Part shown: in pieces, positions 4,993-6,376 of the stretch
Numbering within the stretch: the stretch's first letter is position 1
Layout of the letters: each line of letters opens with the position of its first letter
Source of the DNA: Conexibacter sp.
GTDB taxonomy: Bacteria; Actinomycetota; Thermoleophilia; Solirubrobacterales; Solirubrobacteraceae
Assembly: GCA_025964215.1 (NCBI GenBank)
Contig: JAOPZG010000047.1
Coordinates: 1 to 6,376, forward strand
DNA length: 6,376 nt
Direction: 5' to 3'
Notes under the pieces: generated by a model
What the model was told of the DNA's origin: nothing
Databases searched by the model: none
Seen by the model: only the letters and a program-made list of their open reading frames with translations
Program-made: the position numbers and the translations under genes

Positions 4993-5465
4993 GGAAGCCT
5001 CCTGGGATCGATCTCGGTCGCGGTGCCCTCGACGTCGAAGTCCTCGACATCGCCCGTCGGCCCGCGCGGCGCGCGCATCCGCGGGCTCGGCACGTCGCCG
5101 AGCATCCCGAACGTGAACCGCCGCGCCACCAGCCGCCGGATCACCGCGCGCGTCGGCGGCAGCAGCAGCAGCGCGCCCACGACGTCGCTGCAGAACCCCG
5201 GCGTCACGAGGAACGCGCCGCCGAAGATCACGAGCACGCCGTCGAGGACCTCGCGCGCCGGCATCCGCCCGTCGGCGAGCGCCTCCTGGAAGCGCCGCCA
5301 CGCGGCCCGGCCCTGCGACTTCATCAACAACGTGCCGAGGATCGAGTCGGCGATCAGCAGGACGATCGTCCACAGCGCGCCGATCGCCTGGCCGACCTGG
5401 ATGATCACGTAGATCTCCAGGATCGGGACGATCACGAAGAGGGCCAGCAGGAGCAGGATGGGCAT
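4989..5465 (-). CDS. fxsA: FxsA family membrane protein
   Basis: An integral membrane protein of 158 residues, recognised as FxsA. E. coli FxsA, when overproduced, relieves F-plasmid exclusion of phage T7; its normal role is unknown. Hydrophobic helices lie at about 2-24 and 28-48 (with the typical P14-x-L-E17 and D40-S-x-L-G44 residues). A cytoplasmic stretch QGRAAWRRFQEALADGRMP (51-69) follows, then a hydrophobic hairpin (74-108) with the family hallmark GGxFLxTPGFxxDxxGxLLLxPPTR. The last 40 residues are polar and divergent. The ATG is chosen because it begins the first helix; GGAG lies 4 nt upstream. It lies 25 nt after the STAS gene and overlaps the next gene by 4 nt, so the three genes probably form one operon. 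Length matches the family. Confidence 0.95.
   Translation of the reverse strand: MPILLLLALFVIVPILEIYVIIQVGQAIGALWTIVLLIADSILGTLLMKSQGRAAWRRFQEALADGRMPAREVLDGVLVIFGGAFLVTPGFCSDVVGALLLLPPTRAVIRRLVARRFTFGMLGDVPSPRMRAPRGPTGDVEDFDVEGTATEIDPRRLP
4998..5003 (-). promoter_or_regulatory. Strong Shine-Dalgarno AGGAGG inside fxsA
   Basis: AGGAGG on the minus strand lies 5 nt before the TTG at 4992 and inside the last codons of fxsA. It decides the start of the lipocalin-like gene, and it explains how a TTG codon can be used efficiently. Confidence 0.75.
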
Positions 5466-5490
5466 CCGGCTCCGAAGGCTACGCGGTCGG

Positions 5491-5778
5491 CTACGCCGGA
5501 GCCGGCGCGGGATCCAGGATCACGTTCGGCAGGCGGTGCAGCCCGACGAGCTCGATCAGCCGCTGGATCTGCGGCTGGGCCCCGCGGATGCGCAGATGGC
5601 CGCCGGCCTGGCGCAGCCGCCGGGCGACCATGGCGAGGTCGACCATCAACGAGGGGTCGGCGAAGACCAGCTCGTGGAGGTCGACGAAGACCGTGCCTCC
5701 AGCGCGCAACGCGCGCGACATCGCAGGACGTCGGATGCTCTGGGTGGACCGATCCTCGTCGCCCGCACAGCAGATCAC
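5491..5778 (-). CDS. STAS-domain protein (anti-anti-sigma-like)
   Basis: A 95-residue single STAS domain. The core reads GTVFVDLHELVFADPSLMVD (28-47), matching the VDLSxxxFxDSSGL loop of SpoIIAA/RsbV-type anti-anti-sigma factors; the first Ser is Pro42 and the second, the usual phosphorylation position, is kept as S43. The helix VARRLRQAGGHLRI and the closing helix PQIQRLIELVGLHRLP follow the fold. Family members bind anti-sigma kinases in partner switching or act as scaffold domains. The GTG at 5778 has no Shine-Dalgarno and falls within the first strand: the frame stays open upstream to 5817 and encodes TIVSYSEHPP, which fits the missing strand. No ATG, GTG or TTG is available there, so the true start may be an ATC at 5805 or the protein may be shortened. 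It is the first gene of the probable operon with fxsA, 25 nt downstream. Confidence 0.8.
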   Translation of the reverse strand: MICCAGDEDRSTQSIRRPAMSRALRAGGTVFVDLHELVFADPSLMVDLAMVARRLRQAGGHLRIRGAQPQIQRLIELVGLHRLPNVILDPAPAPA

Positions 5779-5814
5779 CGGAGGGTGTTCGCTGTAGGAG
5801 ACGATGGTGGTGCC

Positions 5815-5844
5815 AACCTACTCACAAAGCCGGGCTAGACTCAA
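5815..5844 (-). promoter_or_regulatory. Candidate promoter of the STAS-fxsA operon
   Basis: On the minus strand TTGAGT (5844-5839) and TAGGTT (5820-5815) are 18 nt apart, matching the -35 TTGACA and -10 TAnnnT layout. Transcription would begin near 5808, only a few bases before the ATC codon at 5805 and about 30 nt before the GTG at 5778. The -35 overlaps the TAGACT box of the gene read the other way. Confidence 0.45.
5836..5841 (+). promoter_or_regulatory. Candidate -10 element (TAGACT) of the DUF59 gene
   Basis: TAGACT lies 7 nt before the ATG at 5849, so a transcript would start at or beside the ATG. CAAGG (5842-5846) is only 2 nt from the start codon, too close for normal ribosome binding, which fits a leaderless message. 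No clear -35 is seen at 16-19 nt spacing. It repeats the layout seen at 42-47. Confidence 0.45.
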
Positions 5845-5848
5845 GGCC

Positions 5849-6145
5849 ATGCCCTCCCCTGAGGATGTCGAAGCCGCCCTCACGAACGTGATCGACCCCG
5901 AGCTCGGTCTGGACTTCGTGGAGCTGGGCCTGATCTACGGGATCGAGGTCTCCGGCGGCGACGTGCAGGTCACGTTCTCGCTGACGTCGCCCGGATGTCC
6001 CATCGGGCCGCAGGTCACCGAGCAGATCGAGGAGTTCGTGACCGAGCTCGACGGTGTGACGTCCGTCGAGTCCACCATGACGTTCAGCCCGCCCTGGACG
6101 CCGGACCGGATGTCCGAAGACGCGAAGTTCGCGCTGGGCTACTAG
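5849..6145 (+). CDS. MIP18/DUF59 family protein (SufT/PaaD-like)
   Basis: A 98-residue protein of the MIP18/DUF59 family, whose members (SufT, PaaD, eukaryotic CIA2) help mature iron-sulfur or other metal-sulfur proteins. Visible hallmarks are the N-terminal helix EDVEAALTNVIDPELGLDFVELGLIY (its DPE-x7-ELGLIY part at 16-30), the strand VQVTFSLTSPGCPIG with the conserved T47-x2-G-C50-P51, and the C-terminal P81-P-W83 near RMSEDAK. The cysteine is intact. It is close to the full family length of about 100 residues, with no fused domain. The ATG at 5849 is preferred over one at 5804, because the longer reading would run through the promoter region and add 15 residues with no family match. No suf genes are seen in the window, so its client proteins are unknown. 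The operon with the next gene is uncertain (24-nt gap). Confidence 0.93.
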   Translation: MPSPEDVEAALTNVIDPELGLDFVELGLIYGIEVSGGDVQVTFSLTSPGCPIGPQVTEQIEEFVTELDGVTSVESTMTFSPPWTPDRMSEDAKFALGY

Positions 6146-6169
6146 CCCGGCACCTCTTCGGAGACTCTT

Positions 6170-6376
6170 ATGCGGTCGGCGCTCCTCGCAGCGGCGATCG
6201 GGGCTTCGCTCCTCGCGTTGCCCAGCGCCGCCGATGCCGCGTCCGCGTCCCCGACCACCGGCCGCCTGCTTGTCACGCTGAAGCCGGACGCCAGCGCCCA
6301 CGCCGCGGCGCTCGTCCACGGCGCCGGCGGCCTCGCCGTCCCGCAGCTGCGCCTGGCCGCCGTCGAGCCGCGCGCC
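6170..6376 (+). CDS. Secreted protein N-terminus, probable S8 protease propeptide (partial)
   Basis: An open frame of 69 codons that runs off the window end. It starts at ATG 6170, with GGAGA (6160-6164) at 5-nt spacing. Residues 1-25 form a Sec signal peptide: MR, a hydrophobic core LLAAAIGASLLAL, then a P-S-A-A-D-A-A cleavage region. The mature start reads PTTGRLLVTLKPDASAHAAA and then an Ala/Gly-rich stretch. The (G)RLLVxLKPxAS pattern resembles the inhibitor-I9-type propeptide that precedes subtilisin-like (S8) proteases in related Actinomycetota. No catalytic residue lies in the window, so the protease call is tentative; another exported protein is possible. It begins 24 nt after the DUF59 stop on the same strand. 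Confidence 0.65.
   Translation, partial: MRSALLAAAIGASLLALPSAADAASASPTTGRLLVTLKPDASAHAAALVHGAGGLAVPQLRLAAVEPRA

Noticed and set aside
3913..5412. A 499-codon plus-strand frame opposite fxsA and the lipocalin-like gene
   Set aside because: Shadow of two convincing minus-strand genes that share a 4-nt overlap. It also runs through the large hairpin.
5804..5848. Upstream ATG at 5804 for the DUF59 gene
   Set aside because: It adds 15 residues (MVVPTYSQSRARLKA) with no family match, and reads through the candidate promoter elements of both divergent genes.
1..6376. tRNA, rRNA, CRISPR array, insertion sequence or phage attachment site
   Set aside because: Read on both strands: no cloverleaf, regular spaced repeats, transposase or terminal inverted repeats were seen. 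FxsA is a chromosomal family and does not indicate a prophage.

Overview
The window is very GC-rich, with G/C-ending codons, frequent GTG/TTG starts and short intergenic gaps. Several protein types are typical of Solirubrobacterales (Actinomycetota, class Thermoleophilia): a CxH...CxxC-headed soluble protein, an ECF-type sigma factor of the style seen in that order, a secreted Ig-like protein with a Pro/Thr linker, and a STAS protein with a GDEDRST motif. The taxonomic call rests on recognised protein style and was not tested by a search.

Layout. (1) 54-1730, plus strand: a zinc-ribbon protein possibly related to the aGPT-Pplase clade 3 (HhH-glycosylase-like) family, followed after 3 nt and in the same frame by a short lipoprotein resembling a periplasmic binding protein that lacks most of lobe II. 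(2) 1731-2084: a non-coding stretch with several small inverted repeats and a tandem TAAAGG repeat. (3) 2085-3302: the most unusual gene. Its first ~150 residues are an ECF sigma factor that stops inside region 4. From about residue 152 it becomes the C-terminal half of an extracellular Ig/FnIII-like protein with a Pro/Thr linker, and codon choice changes at the junction. (4) 3503-3958: a small acidic helical protein of unknown function. (5) 3959-4071: a gap between convergent genes holding a 26-bp imperfect hairpin. (6) 5778-4072, minus strand: a probable three-gene operon of STAS protein, FxsA membrane protein and a CrtC/AttH lipocalin-like protein, the last two overlapping by 4 nt. (7) From 5849, plus strand: a MIP18/DUF59 (SufT-like) protein, then the start of a secreted protein, probably a subtilisin-like protease, that runs off the window.

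The STAS operon and the DUF59 gene diverge from a 70-nt gap (5779-5848) whose candidate promoter elements overlap. The DUF59 gene and the first gene both carry TAGACT 6-7 nt before the start codon, which suggests leaderless transcripts. No RNA genes, CRISPR arrays, insertion sequences or phage genes were seen. The best candidate for something new is the sigma-factor/Ig-domain chimera. It could be a deletion-born fusion, a decaying gene or a misassembly, and the sequence alone does not decide between these.
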